Below, piece after piece: positions 42,151-50,140 of a DNA stretch of 64,000 nt. The position numbers and the translations under genes were made by a program. The DNA is from Agrococcus lahaulensis DSM 17612 (lineage in GTDB: Bacteria; Actinomycetota; Actinomycetes; Actinomycetales; Microbacteriaceae). Where the stretch lies: assembly GCF_000425105.1 (NCBI RefSeq), contig NZ_KE384303.1:372740-436739 (forward strand). Direction: 5' to 3'. The notes beneath the pieces are model-generated. The model was given only the letters and a program-made list of their open reading frames with translations. It had not been told where the DNA came from and did not search any database. Position 1 is the stretch's first letter. Every line of letters begins with the position of its first letter.

Positions 42151-43551
42151 ATGACTGACACGATCGCGATCCCGCATTCCGACGAGCGCCGCTCCATCGA
42201 GCAGGGCCTCGACGCGTATCGGGCCCTGCCGATCAAGCAGCAGCCGCGATGGCCCGACGAGGCTGAGCTCGAGCGCGTCCGCCGCGAGCTGCGCGCCGCG
42301 CCGCCGCTCGTGTTCGCGGGCGAGGTCGACATGCTGCGCGACCGCCTCGCGGCGGCGGCCGAGGGCCGCGCGTTCCTCCTGCAGGGCGGGGACTGCGCCG
42401 AGACCTTCGCGGGCGCGACGGCCGACAACATCCGCAACCGCGTCAAGACGATCCTGCAGATGGCGGTCGTGCTCACCTACGGGGCCGCGATGCCGGTCGT
42501 CAAGATGGGCCGCATGGCGGGGCAGTTCGCCAAGCCGCGCTCGAACGACCACGAGACGCGCGGCGACGAGACGCTGCCGGCGTACCGCGGCGACATCGTC
42601 AACGGCTACGACTTCACGCTCGACTCCCGCACGGCCGACCCCGAGCGCATCCTGCGCGGCTACCACATGGCCGCGTCGACGCTCAACCTCGTGCGCGCCT
42701 TCACGCAGGGCGGCTTCGCCGACCTGCGGCAGGTGCACTCGTGGAACAAGGGCTTCGCCGAGAACCCGCTCTTCGCGCGCTACGAGGCGCTCGCCGCCGA
42801 GATCGACCGCGCGGTGCGCTTCATGGAGGCCGCGGGGGCGAACTTCGACGAGCTCAAGGGCGTCGAGTTCTTCACCGGCCACGAGGGCCTGCTCATGGAC
42901 TACGAGCGGCCGCTCACCCGCATCGACTCGCGCACGGGCCTCGCGTACAACACCTCGAGCCACTTCCAGTGGATCGGGGAGCGCACGCGCGACATCGACG
43001 GCGCGCACGTCGACTTCTTCTCCCGCGTCCGCAACCCCATCGGCGTGAAGCTCGGGCCTTCGACGACGCCCGCCGACATGGAGGCGCTCGTCGACAAGCT
43101 CGACCCGCACCGCGAGCCGGGCCGCCTGACGTTCATCACGCGCATGGGCGCCGGCCGCATCCGCGACGCGCTGCCGCCGCTGCTCGAGGCCTCGAAGTCG
43201 CTCGAGTCGACGCCGCTGTGGGTCACCGACCCGATGCACGGCAACGGCATCACGACGCAGAACGGCTACAAGTCGCGGCGCTTCGACGACGTCGTCGACG
43301 AGGTGCGCGGCTTCTTCGCGGCGCACCGCGCCGCCGGCACGTTCCCGGGCGGCATCCACGTCGAGCTCACGGGCGACGACGTCACCGAGTGCCTCGGCGG
43401 CTCGGAGGACATCGACGAGCTCGGCCTCGAGTCGCGCTACGAGTCGCTGTGCGACCCGCGCCTCAACCACATGCAGTCGCTCGAGCTCGCGTTCCTCGTC
43501 GCCGAGGAGCTGCGCGACGCCGGCCGCTCGCGGGACCGCGCGGCGAGCTGA
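42151..43551 (+). CDS. aroG: 3-deoxy-7-phosphoheptulonate synthase, class II
   Basis: A 466-residue plant-type (class II) DAHP synthase, first enzyme of the shikimate pathway, condensing PEP and erythrose 4-phosphate. FLLQGGDCAETFAG, PVVKMGRMAGQFAKPRS, LTFITRMGAGRIRDALPPLL and GIHVELTGDDVTECLGG are family landmarks. ATG 42,151 chosen over 42,136 because of the GAGGCAGAGG sequence just upstream. In mycobacteria aroG (Rv2178c) also lies near pknL and Rv2175c, as here. Confidence 0.95.
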   Translation: MTDTIAIPHSDERRSIEQGLDAYRALPIKQQPRWPDEAELERVRRELRAAPPLVFAGEVDMLRDRLAAAAEGRAFLLQGGDCAETFAGATADNIRNRVKTILQMAVVLTYGAAMPVVKMGRMAGQFAKPRSNDHETRGDETLPAYRGDIVNGYDFTLDSRTADPERILRGYHMAASTLNLVRAFTQGGFADLRQVHSWNKGFAENPLFARYEALAAEIDRAVRFMEAAGANFDELKGVEFFTGHEGLLMDYERPLTRIDSRTGLAYNTSSHFQWIGERTRDIDGAHVDFFSRVRNPIGVKLGPSTTPADMEALVDKLDPHREPGRLTFITRMGAGRIRDALPPLLEASKSLESTPLWVTDPMHGNGITTQNGYKSRRFDDVVDEVRGFFAAHRAAGTFPGGIHVELTGDDVTECLGGSEDIDELGLESRYESLCDPRLNHMQSLELAFLVAEELRDAGRSRDRAAS

Positions 43552-43558
43552 GGCGCTC

Positions 43559-43588
43559 GAGCGGTGCCGCCGCGAGGCGGCGCCGCTC
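43559..43588. terminator. Bidirectional terminator between aroG and the PASTA kinase gene
   Basis: GAGCGGTGCCGCC and GGCGGCGCCGCTC form a 13-bp stem with one wobble pair around a GCGA tetraloop, 7 bp past the aroG stop and touching the kinase stop codon on the other strand. Confidence 0.8.
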
Positions 43589-45503
43589 AGTAGGTCGCGT
43601 CGATGACGATCGTCGAGCCCTCGACGACCGGGCCGGGCGCGTCGGGGTCCTGCGAGAGGATCGCGGCGAGCGCCTGCAACGGCGACGGCACGTTCGTGCG
43701 GAGGTCAGGCACGAGGCCGGCATCGCGGATGGCCTGCACGGCTTCCGGGATCGGGTCGCCGACGACGTCGGGGACCTCGATCATGCGAGGACCGAGCGAG
43801 ACGACGCCGCCGATCGTCGCTCCGCGGCGCACGAGGCCGTCGCTCGGGATCGCGACGGAGATCAGCTGCCCCTCCGGGACCTCGAGCGAGTGCTCCTCCG
43901 AGAAGTCGGCGGTGAGCCCCGCCTGCTCGAGCGCCGCGGCCGCCTCCGCGGCGCTCTGACCCGCCGCGGCGGGGATCGGGCCGAGGGAGACGCGCAGCGC
44001 GATGGGGGAGCGCTCCTCGAGCGACTCGAGCTCCGCGAGGTCGGTGCCGTCCGGCGCGAACGCCGCGAGCACGGTGTCGGCCGGCGCCTGGTCGAACACG
44101 AGGTCGGGCTCGCCCTCGGCGACGGTGAACTCCGCCGCCTCGATCGCGGCGCGCGCCTCCTCGAGCGGCATGCCCGCGAGGGCCGGCACCGCGAGGCTCC
44201 GCCTTCCGGAGGAGACGATGAGCCGCACGGGCTCCCCGTTCGCGAGCTCGGTGCCCGCGCCCGGATCGGTGCGGAGGGCGAGCCCCGCCTGCATGTCGTA
44301 GTCGGGCTCCTGCACGGTCTCCGACACCTCGATGCCGTGCTCCGCGAGCAGCGCGACGGCGGCGTCCGCCGGCTCGCCCGAGACGTCGGGCACCATCGAT
44401 CGGCCGCCCGGACCGAGGTTGAACCACCAGCCGACGCCCGCCGCGACGAGGGCGCCGATGACGACGACCGCGAGCCACAGCATCCCGCGCCTGCGCCGCA
44501 CGGTCGCGCGCCGCGCGAGCGCGCTCGCGGCGACCCCGTCGCCCGAGTCGTGCACGACCTCCGGCGCGGCCGCGATGCGGCGCGGGGGCTTCGGCCGCTC
44601 GATGATGGTCGTCGAGCGGTCGTCCTCCGAGAGGGCGGGGAGCAGCGCGGTGCGCGCGTCGAGGCCGCGGTCGCGGATCGCCTGCACCTCGGCGAGCATC
44701 TCCGTCGCGTCGGCGGGCCGCAGGTTGGGGTCGCGCTGGGTCGCCCAGTGCACGAGCGCGTCGAGCTGCTCGGGCACGCCCGGCGCCTCGGTCGACGGCA
44801 GCGGCACCTGCTCGTTCGCGTGCTGGAAGGCGATCTGCATCGGCTCGTCGCCCGTGAAGGGCTGCTTGCCGGTGAGCATCTCGAAGAGCATGATGCCGAC
44901 GGCGTAGATGTCGCTGCGGGCGTCGGCGACGCCGCGCGTCACGAGCTCGGGGGAGAGGTAGGCGATCGTTCCGAGCAGCGCCTTGCCCGTCGCGGTGTTC
45001 GCCGTCGCGGCGCGCGCGAGGCCGAAGTCGCCGATCTTGATGCGCCCGTCGTGCGCGAGCAGGATGTTCTCGGGCTTGAGGTCTCGGTGCACGATCCCGG
45101 CCCGGTGCGCGGCCGAGAGCCCCGCGAGGATCGCCTCGAGCACGTCGAGCGCCTGCTCGGGCGTGATGCGCCCGCGCTCCGCGAGCAGGTCGCGCAGCGT
45201 GATGGAGGGCACGAGCTCCATGACGAGCCACGCGAGCTCGCCCTCCTCGCCCTGGTCGTAGGTGTTGACGACGTTCGGATGCGCGAGGCGGGCTGCCGCC
45301 TTCGCCTCCTGGATGAAGCGCTCCCGGAAGTCCTCGTCGTCGCTCAGGTGCGGGTGCATGACCTTGACGGCGACCTTCCGGTCGAGCCGCAGGTCGACGC
45401 CCTCGTACACGCTCGCCATGCCGCCGCGCGCGATGCGCTCGCCCACCTCGTAGCGACGGTCGATCATCCGTCCGATGACGGGATCGCGGGAGTCGACGGG
45501 CAC
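43587..45503 (-). CDS. pknL: Ser/Thr protein kinase with PASTA domains, PknL-like
   Basis: A 638-residue membrane kinase. The N-terminal kinase domain (~20–280) has the G-loop ARGGMASV, Lys in VAVKVMH, HRDLKPENIL, DFGLARA and the activation-loop TGKALLGTIAYLSPE. A juxtamembrane region leads to one helix (residues ~363–383), then four extracellular PASTA domains that bind peptidoglycan fragments. GTG 45,503 chosen: TATCCT lies 6 nt upstream (leaderless). It diverges from a Rv2175c-like gene, the arrangement in mycobacteria where PknL phosphorylates Rv2175c. Confidence 0.92.
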   Translation of the reverse strand: MPVDSRDPVIGRMIDRRYEVGERIARGGMASVYEGVDLRLDRKVAVKVMHPHLSDDEDFRERFIQEAKAAARLAHPNVVNTYDQGEEGELAWLVMELVPSITLRDLLAERGRITPEQALDVLEAILAGLSAAHRAGIVHRDLKPENILLAHDGRIKIGDFGLARAATANTATGKALLGTIAYLSPELVTRGVADARSDIYAVGIMLFEMLTGKQPFTGDEPMQIAFQHANEQVPLPSTEAPGVPEQLDALVHWATQRDPNLRPADATEMLAEVQAIRDRGLDARTALLPALSEDDRSTTIIERPKPPRRIAAAPEVVHDSGDGVAASALARRATVRRRRGMLWLAVVVIGALVAAGVGWWFNLGPGGRSMVPDVSGEPADAAVALLAEHGIEVSETVQEPDYDMQAGLALRTDPGAGTELANGEPVRLIVSSGRRSLAVPALAGMPLEEARAAIEAAEFTVAEGEPDLVFDQAPADTVLAAFAPDGTDLAELESLEERSPIALRVSLGPIPAAAGQSAAEAAAALEQAGLTADFSEEHSLEVPEGQLISVAIPSDGLVRRGATIGGVVSLGPRMIEVPDVVGDPIPEAVQAIRDAGLVPDLRTNVPSPLQALAAILSQDPDAPGPVVEGSTIVIDATY

Positions 45504-45579
45504 GAAGCGAGGATAGGCGGCGGTGCGGCGTCCGACCGGCACCCACGCTGGCGGAGCCGGAGAATGCCAAGATGGAGGA

Positions 45580-45912
45580 GTGACGCAAGACACCGCATGG
45601 CTCTCCGTGCCCGACCTCGTGACACTGCTCGGTCAGCCCGTGGGGCGCATCCATCGCCTCATCGAGGAGCATCGCCTGCCCGCGACGCGGCGCAACGGCC
45701 CACTGCAGGTGCCGGCGCTGTGCGTGCAGGACGGCGAGCCGCTGCCCGAGCTGCGCGGCACGCTCCTCGTGCTGCTCGACCAGGGTTTCACCGAGGACGA
45801 GGCGATCGACTGGCTGCTCGCCGAGGACGACTCGCTCGGCGTGCCCCCGGTCGAGGCGATGCGGGGCGGCGCGAAGGCCGCGGTGCGCCGCGCGGCGCAG
45901 CTGCTCGGCTGA
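45580..45912 (+). CDS. Rv2175c-like DNA-binding protein
   Basis: A 110-residue protein: an N-terminal winged helix-turn-helix (WLSVPDLVTLLGQPVGRIHR, LIEEHRLPATRR) and a C-terminal helical domain (GTLLVLLDQGFTEDEAIDWL), matching mycobacterial Rv2175c, a DNA-binding substrate of PknL. Thr residues near the N-terminus (MTQDTAW) resemble the phosphorylated region. GTG start with GGAGG too close to act as usual; CAAGAT lies 6 nt before, so a leaderless transcript is likely. It ends 3 bp before the convergent prenyl synthase gene. Confidence 0.88.
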   Translation: MTQDTAWLSVPDLVTLLGQPVGRIHRLIEEHRLPATRRNGPLQVPALCVQDGEPLPELRGTLLVLLDQGFTEDEAIDWLLAEDDSLGVPPVEAMRGGAKAAVRRAAQLLG

Positions 45913-45915
45913 GGC

Positions 45916-47028
45916 TCAGCGGTCGCGCTTCGCGACCGTGTCGGCGAGCCGCTCGAGCTCGAGCATCGCCGCGCGCGAGAGCTCGCCCTCGTGGAGCGAC
46001 TCGAGCGCCTCGCCGACCGCGCGATCGATGAGCGCCTCGAGCCGCGCGGGCGCCTCGGAGCGGGCGATCGCGTCCTGCAGGATCGCGACCTGCCGCTCGT
46101 CGAGCTCGCGGTCGCCGAGCAGCTCGTCGAGCATCGTGCGGATGCCGGGCGCGAGCCGCTGGCGCGCGATCTCGATGAGCACCGTGCGCTTGCCCTCGCG
46201 CAGGTCGTCGCCCGCCGGCTTGCCCGTGACCGCCGGGTCGCCGAAGACGCCGAGCAGGTCGTCGCGCATCTGGAACGCGACGCCGAGCGGCAGGCCGTAG
46301 CCGGCGAGGGCGTCGAGCTGCGCGTCGTCGCCGCCCGCGAGCAGCGCGCCGAGCGCGAGCGGCGCCTCGACGGAGTACTTCGCCGACTTGAACACCGCGA
46401 CGGTGTGCGCCCGGTCGAGCAGGGCATCCGGGTCCTGCCGGATCCACGCGGCCTCCTCGAGCACGTCGAGGTACTGGCCGAACGTGACCTCCTCGCGCAT
46501 CCGCCGGTACGCGTCGTGCACGCGCTCGCCGTGCGCGGCGCCGCGGCACGCCTCGACCATGCGGTCGTCGGCCCAGTTGAGCAGCAGGTCGCCGACGAGG
46601 ATCGCGGCGCTCGTGCCCCACGACTCGGGCTCGCCGACCCACTCGCCCTCGCGGTGCATCGCCTCGAGCGCGCGGTGCATCGCGGGCCGTCCCCGGCGGG
46701 TGTCGGATGCGTCGATGATGTCGTCGTGCACGAGCGCGGCGGCGTGGAAGAGCTCCATCGCGGTCGCGACGCCGACGACGTCGCCCCACTCGGGGTCGCG
46801 CTCGGTGCCCGCCTCGTGCGTCGCGCCCGGCCGCGCGGCGGCGACGGCGTGCCAGCCCCACAGCACGAAGGCGCTCCGCACGCGCTTGCCGCCCGAGACC
46901 ATCTCGCGCACGTGCCGCACGAGCGGCTCCGCGTCGGGGGAGATGCGGGCGAGGGCGCGCTCGCGCGCGTCGAGGTACTGGTGGATCGAGCCCTCGACTG
47001 CTCGGGCGAAGCGCTGCTGTGCGGACAC
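45916..47028 (-). CDS. idsA: Polyprenyl diphosphate synthase (IdsA-like)
   Basis: A 370-residue trans-prenyltransferase making geranylgeranyl-type diphosphates for menaquinone, carotenoids or lipid carriers. It has the first Asp-rich motif region HDDIIDASDTRRGRP and the second QMRDDLLGVFGDPAVTGKP, plus GGKRVRSAFVLWG. The start is uncertain: GTG 47,028 was chosen because TAGCAT lies 7 nt before it (leaderless); ATG 47,037 would overlap that -10 element and has no ribosome-binding site. Chain length of the product cannot be read. Confidence 0.9.
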   Translation of the reverse strand: MSAQQRFARAVEGSIHQYLDARERALARISPDAEPLVRHVREMVSGGKRVRSAFVLWGWHAVAAARPGATHEAGTERDPEWGDVVGVATAMELFHAAALVHDDIIDASDTRRGRPAMHRALEAMHREGEWVGEPESWGTSAAILVGDLLLNWADDRMVEACRGAAHGERVHDAYRRMREEVTFGQYLDVLEEAAWIRQDPDALLDRAHTVAVFKSAKYSVEAPLALGALLAGGDDAQLDALAGYGLPLGVAFQMRDDLLGVFGDPAVTGKPAGDDLREGKRTVLIEIARQRLAPGIRTMLDELLGDRELDERQVAILQDAIARSEAPARLEALIDRAVGEALESLHEGELSRAAMLELERLADTVAKRDR

Positions 47029-47100
47029 AACCCACATGCTATTGACAGGAGTGATGCGTAGACTGGCGCTCCGCACCGGTCGGACGAAGGGGGGTGCGAG

Positions 47101-47475
47101 ATGGGCCTCTCCGAGCACGAGCAGCGACTGCTCGACGAGATGGAGCGCAATCTCTACAAGCACGAGGCGGACATCGTCGCGACGACGAGCGGGCCTCGCA
47201 CGGTCGACTACACGAAGGTGGCCGTCGGCGTCCTCGGCGTCGTCGCCGGCCTCGTCCTGATCGTCGTCGGCGTGCTCATGAAGATCGCCATCATCGGCGT
47301 CGCCGGCTTCGGCGTCGCGGTCGTCGGCGCCCTGTGGGCGCTCTCGGCCTCGCGGCCCGCGACGGGCGATGACGTGCCGCGCACCGGCGCGATGGGCGAG
47401 GGCCCCGCTGCGACGAAGCAGTCGACGAGCCTCATGGATCGCCTCGCCGAGGAGTGGGACGACCGCAACCGCTGA
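47101..47475 (+). CDS. DUF3040 membrane protein
   Basis: A 124-residue protein of the actinobacterial DUF3040 family: N-terminal MGLSEHEQRLLDEMERNLYK, two adjoining helices (~residues 40–60 and 62–82) and a hydrophilic tail. Commonly found just upstream of mraZ in actinobacteria, as here, but its function is unknown. ATG start with GGGGGTGCGAG upstream. A terminator follows the stop. Confidence 0.85.
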   Translation: MGLSEHEQRLLDEMERNLYKHEADIVATTSGPRTVDYTKVAVGVLGVVAGLVLIVVGVLMKIAIIGVAGFGVAVVGALWALSASRPATGDDVPRTGAMGEGPAATKQSTSLMDRLAEEWDDRNR

Positions 47476-47482
47476 GCCCGCA

Positions 47483-47505
47483 GCGCTCACCTTCACGGTG
47501 AGCGC
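47483..47505 (+). terminator. Hairpin terminator after DUF3040 gene
   Basis: GCGCTCACC-TTCAC-GGTGAGCGC is a perfect 9-bp stem with a 5-nt loop, 8 bp past the stop codon. Confidence 0.75.
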
Positions 47506-47516
47506 GGAGGGCTCAG

Positions 47517-47557
47517 GGTCGAGTAGCGCGCGGCGTCGCCGCGCGCGTATCGAGACC
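47517..47557. repeat. Second copy of the GTCGAGTAG…CGTATCGAGAC repeat
   Basis: GTCGAGTAG, then a GCGCGCGGCG-TCGCCGCGCGC hairpin, then CGTATCGAGAC: same outline as the element at 12–90 with a different GC-rich core. It sits in the 389-bp gap between the DUF3040 gene and mraZ. Confidence 0.65.
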
Positions 47558-47621
47558 CACAGCTGACGCGAGCGTGGACCTCCGCGGCCAGCTCACCCAC
47601 CCCCTCCACCTTCCTCCCCCC

Positions 47622-47653
47622 AGGGACCGACTCACCCGAGTCGGTCCCTTTTT
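47622..47653. terminator. Strong intrinsic terminator upstream of mraZ
   Basis: AGGGACCGACTC (47,622–47,633) and GAGTCGGTCCCT (47,638–47,649) form a perfect 12-bp stem with loop ACCC, followed by TTTT. It is the most canonical terminator in the window and isolates the division cluster from upstream transcription. Confidence 0.9.
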
Positions 47654-47776
47654 CGCGCCCTGCCGCGCTGCCGCGACGTCGCGCGTGGCTTGAGCCGCCC
47701 TGGATCCCGGCGAAAACCCTCCACCGCGATCCTCCGCAGAATCCTGCGCAACACGCGGGCGGATGCAGAGCATTCC

Positions 47777-47820
47777 TAGGCTTGAGTGGCGCTCCGTGGA
47801 GTAGAGTGGAGGAAGTCGGG
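47777..47820 (+). promoter_or_regulatory. mraZ promoter with MraZ-box direct repeats
   Basis: TAGGCT (47,777–47,782) is the likely -10 box. Starting at 47,787, TGGCG, TGGAG (47,797) and TGGAG (47,807) recur at exactly 10-bp intervals, with a weaker TCGGG copy near 47,816. MraZ of other bacteria binds TGGGN-type repeats at 10-bp spacing in its own promoter. Boxes would lie at and just after the transcription start, which suits autorepression. Confidence 0.7.
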
Positions 47821-47864
47821 GAGACCTGGCGCAACTGCTCGCAGGCCGGACGAGAGGGGGCACC

Positions 47865-48296
47865 GTGTTCCTCGGCACGCACACGCCCAAGCTCGACGAC
47901 AAGGGCCGCGTGATCCTCCCCGCCCGCTTCCGCCAGGAGCTCGAGGGCGGGCTCGTGCTCACCCGCGGCCAGGAGCGCTGCATCTACGTCTTCTCGATGC
48001 GCGAGTTCGAGCGCGTCCACGAGCAGATCCGGCAGGCGCCGCTCACCTCGGCCGGTGCGCGCGACTTCCTGCGGCTCTTCCTCTCGGGCGCCTCGAGCGA
48101 GCAGCCCGACAGCCAGCACCGCGTCACGATCCCCGCGAACCTCCGCGAGTACGCGGGCCTCGGCCGCGAGCTCACCGTGATCGGCGCGGGCTCCCGCGCC
48201 GAGATCTGGGACACGGAGGCGTGGAACGCCTACTACGCGGCCAAGGAGGCCGACTTCGCTGCGACGACGGAGGAGGTGATCCCCGGCATCTTCTGA
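47865..48296 (+). CDS. mraZ: Transcriptional regulator MraZ
   Basis: A 143-residue protein with two AbrB-like halves ([20 protein letters not shown] and [20 protein letters not shown]), first gene of the division and cell-wall cluster. MraZ forms rings and represses its own operon in bacteria studied. GTG start with GAGAGGGGG upstream. The direct repeats in its promoter are the probable target. Confidence 0.96.
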   Translation: MFLGTHTPKLDDKGRVILPARFRQELEGGLVLTRGQERCIYVFSMREFERVHEQIRQAPLTSAGARDFLRLFLSGASSEQPDSQHRVTIPANLREYAGLGRELTVIGAGSRAEIWDTEAWNAYYAAKEADFAATTEEVIPGIF

Positions 48297-48329
48297 CCCG
48301 ACCCGTGACCCTCAGCCGGTCGCCGCGCC

Positions 48330-48370
48330 GCACCTTCCCCGGTGGCGCGTCGCACGGATGGGGATCAGGG
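48330..48370 (+). ncRNA. Putative mraW RNA motif upstream of rsmH
   Basis: In the 98-bp gap before rsmH, TCCCC (48,336–48,340) pairs with GGGGA (48,360–48,364) around GGTGGCGCGTCGCACGGAT. This fits my recollection of the mraW RNA motif, a structured element reported upstream of mraW (rsmH) in actinobacteria. I could not check it against the covariance model. Confidence 0.55.
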
Positions 48371-48394
48371 GCCGGGTCGGACCGCCCGAAGCCC

Positions 48395-49402
48395 ATGGAC
48401 GCATCCGACCTCCACATCCCCGTCATGCTCGAGCGCACCCTCGAGCTCCTCGCCCCCGCGATCGAGCGCGCCGCCGAGGAGGGCCGCACGCCGCTCGTCA
48501 TCGACGGCACGCTCGGCATGGGCGGCCACACCGCGGCGATGCTCGCGGCGCACCCGACGCTCCGCGTCGCCGGCATCGACCGCGACCCCGACGCCATCCG
48601 GCTCGCGGGGGAGCGGCTCGCCCCCTTCGGCGATCGCTTCGTGCCCGTGCAGACCACCTACGACCGCATCGACCTCGCGCTCGAGGCCGCCGACGCCGGG
48701 CGCGCCGACGGCATCCTGCTCGACCTCGGCGTCTCGAGCCTGCAGCTCGACGACGCGGAGCGCGGCTTCGCCTACGCGAAGGACGCCCCGCTCGACATGC
48801 GCATGGGCCAGGCGGGCGACGTGACGGCCGCGTCGATCCTCGCCGAGCGCAGCGATCGCGAGCTCGCCCGGCTCTTCCGCGTCTACGGCGACGAGAAGCT
48901 CGCCGACCGCTACGCGCGGGCCATCGTCGCCGCGCGCGCCGAGGCGCCGATCGAGACCTCCGCGCGGCTCGTCGACATCCTGCAGGCCGCGACGCCCCGC
49001 GCGCTCGCCAACCAGGGCCACCCCGCGAAGCGCGTCTTCCAGGCGCTGCGCATCGAGGTCAACCAGGAGCTCGCGATCCTCGAGCGCACGATGCCCGCCG
49101 CGATCGACGCGCTCGGCGTCGGCGGCCGGCTCGTCGTGCTCTCGTACCAGTCGCTCGAGGACCGCGTCGTCAAGCGCGCGCTGCAGGCGGCGTCGACCTC
49201 GACCGCTCCGCGCGACCTGCCCGTCGAGCTGCCCGAGCACGCGCCGCACCTGCGGCTGCTCGTGCGCGGCGCCGAGCTCGCCGACGAGGCGGAGCGCGCC
49301 CGCAACCCCCGATCCGCACCCGTCCGCCTGCGCGCGGCCGAGCGCATCCGACCCGCATCGAACGACTCGACCACCGCCCCGACCCCCAGGGAGCAGCCAT
49401 GA
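48395..49402 (+). CDS. rsmH: 16S rRNA (cytosine1402-N4)-methyltransferase RsmH
   Basis: A 335-residue SAM-dependent methyltransferase (MraW). N-terminal HIPVMLERTLELL, SAM motif DGTLGMGGHTAAML, GILLDLGVSSLQLDDAERGF, LDMRMG and C-terminal RVFQALRIEVNQELAILE with VVLSYQSLEDRVVKR are all family signatures. It modifies C1402 in the ribosomal P site. Start ATG 48,395 fits the conserved N-terminus. Its stop overlaps the ftsL start (ATGA). Confidence 0.96.
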   Translation: MDASDLHIPVMLERTLELLAPAIERAAEEGRTPLVIDGTLGMGGHTAAMLAAHPTLRVAGIDRDPDAIRLAGERLAPFGDRFVPVQTTYDRIDLALEAADAGRADGILLDLGVSSLQLDDAERGFAYAKDAPLDMRMGQAGDVTAASILAERSDRELARLFRVYGDEKLADRYARAIVAARAEAPIETSARLVDILQAATPRALANQGHPAKRVFQALRIEVNQELAILERTMPAAIDALGVGGRLVVLSYQSLEDRVVKRALQAASTSTAPRDLPVELPEHAPHLRLLVRGAELADEAERARNPRSAPVRLRAAERIRPASNDSTTAPTPREQP

Positions 49403-50049
49403 CCAGCCTGAGCGTCCTCGACCTGCACGCACAGCCGCTGCCCGCGCCCGACGCGCCCGCCGAGCGGCACCTCCGCGCGCTGCCGACGCCCCGCGTCGCG
49501 CCCCGGCGCGCGCCGCGGCTCGTGCACGGCGTCATCGCCCTCGCGGGCCTCGCCGGCATCGTGTGCGCGCAGCTCGGCCTCTCGGTCGTCATCAGCGAGG
49601 GCGCGTATCGCATGAGCGCGCTCCAGGCGGAGTCGACGAGCCTCGCGCGCGCCGAGCAGAGCGTCGCGGAGGAGCTCGCCGTGCTGAGCTCGCCGCAGCA
49701 CGTCGCCGTCGCCGGTGCCGAGCTCGGCATGCTCGCGGGCCAGCCCTCGCAGTTCCTCACCCTCGCGTCGACCTCGACCGCGGGCGGTCCCGACGCGCTG
49801 CACATGCAGGTGCCGGCCGTCGACGGCTTCGGCATGTACGTGCCCAACTCGCTCCTCACCGCGCAGCCGCAGGTCGCCGCATCCGTCGCCCACGTGCAGG
49901 CCGCGGCGATCGAGCCCTACCCCGGCATGCTGCTGCCGGCCGGCGCGAGCGCCCCCGCGATCGAGGCGACCGCGCCCGCCGCCGTGCAGGCCGTCGAGCC
50001 GACGACCGTCGCGCCCGGCACGCTGCTGCCGGCCCCCGGCCAGGAGTGA
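49399..50049 (+). CDS. ftsL: FtsL-like cell-division protein with long tail
   Basis: A 216-residue single-pass membrane protein in the ftsL position between rsmH and ftsI. A basic cytoplasmic N-terminus (~58 residues) precedes one helix (~residues 46–66), then a heptad-like coiled coil (LQAESTSLARAEQSVAEELAVL) and SSPQHVAVAGAELGM. The extracellular Ala/Pro-rich tail (~residues 120–216) is much longer than in classical FtsL (~100–120 residues in all). Assignment rests on position and topology. Confidence 0.75.
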   Translation: MTSLSVLDLHAQPLPAPDAPAERHLRALPTPRVAPRRAPRLVHGVIALAGLAGIVCAQLGLSVVISEGAYRMSALQAESTSLARAEQSVAEELAVLSSPQHVAVAGAELGMLAGQPSQFLTLASTSTAGGPDALHMQVPAVDGFGMYVPNSLLTAQPQVAASVAHVQAAAIEPYPGMLLPAGASAPAIEATAPAAVQAVEPTTVAPGTLLPAPGQE

Positions 50050-50140
50050 GCCGGCGAGGGCGTGGCGGCGCGGCCGCGCGCCCCGACGCCGATACCGTGC
50101 ACGTCGACATGGATGCTCGGCCGCCGAGCAGGAAGCGCAG

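Noticed and set aside
42741-46031. Long plus-strand frame across aroG and the PASTA kinase
   Set aside because: It runs in a shifted frame through two convincing genes on opposite strands; it is a GC artefact.
50050-50140. Small gene between ftsL and ftsI
   Set aside because: No start/ribosome-binding site pair gives a coherent product; only a possible -10 element is present.
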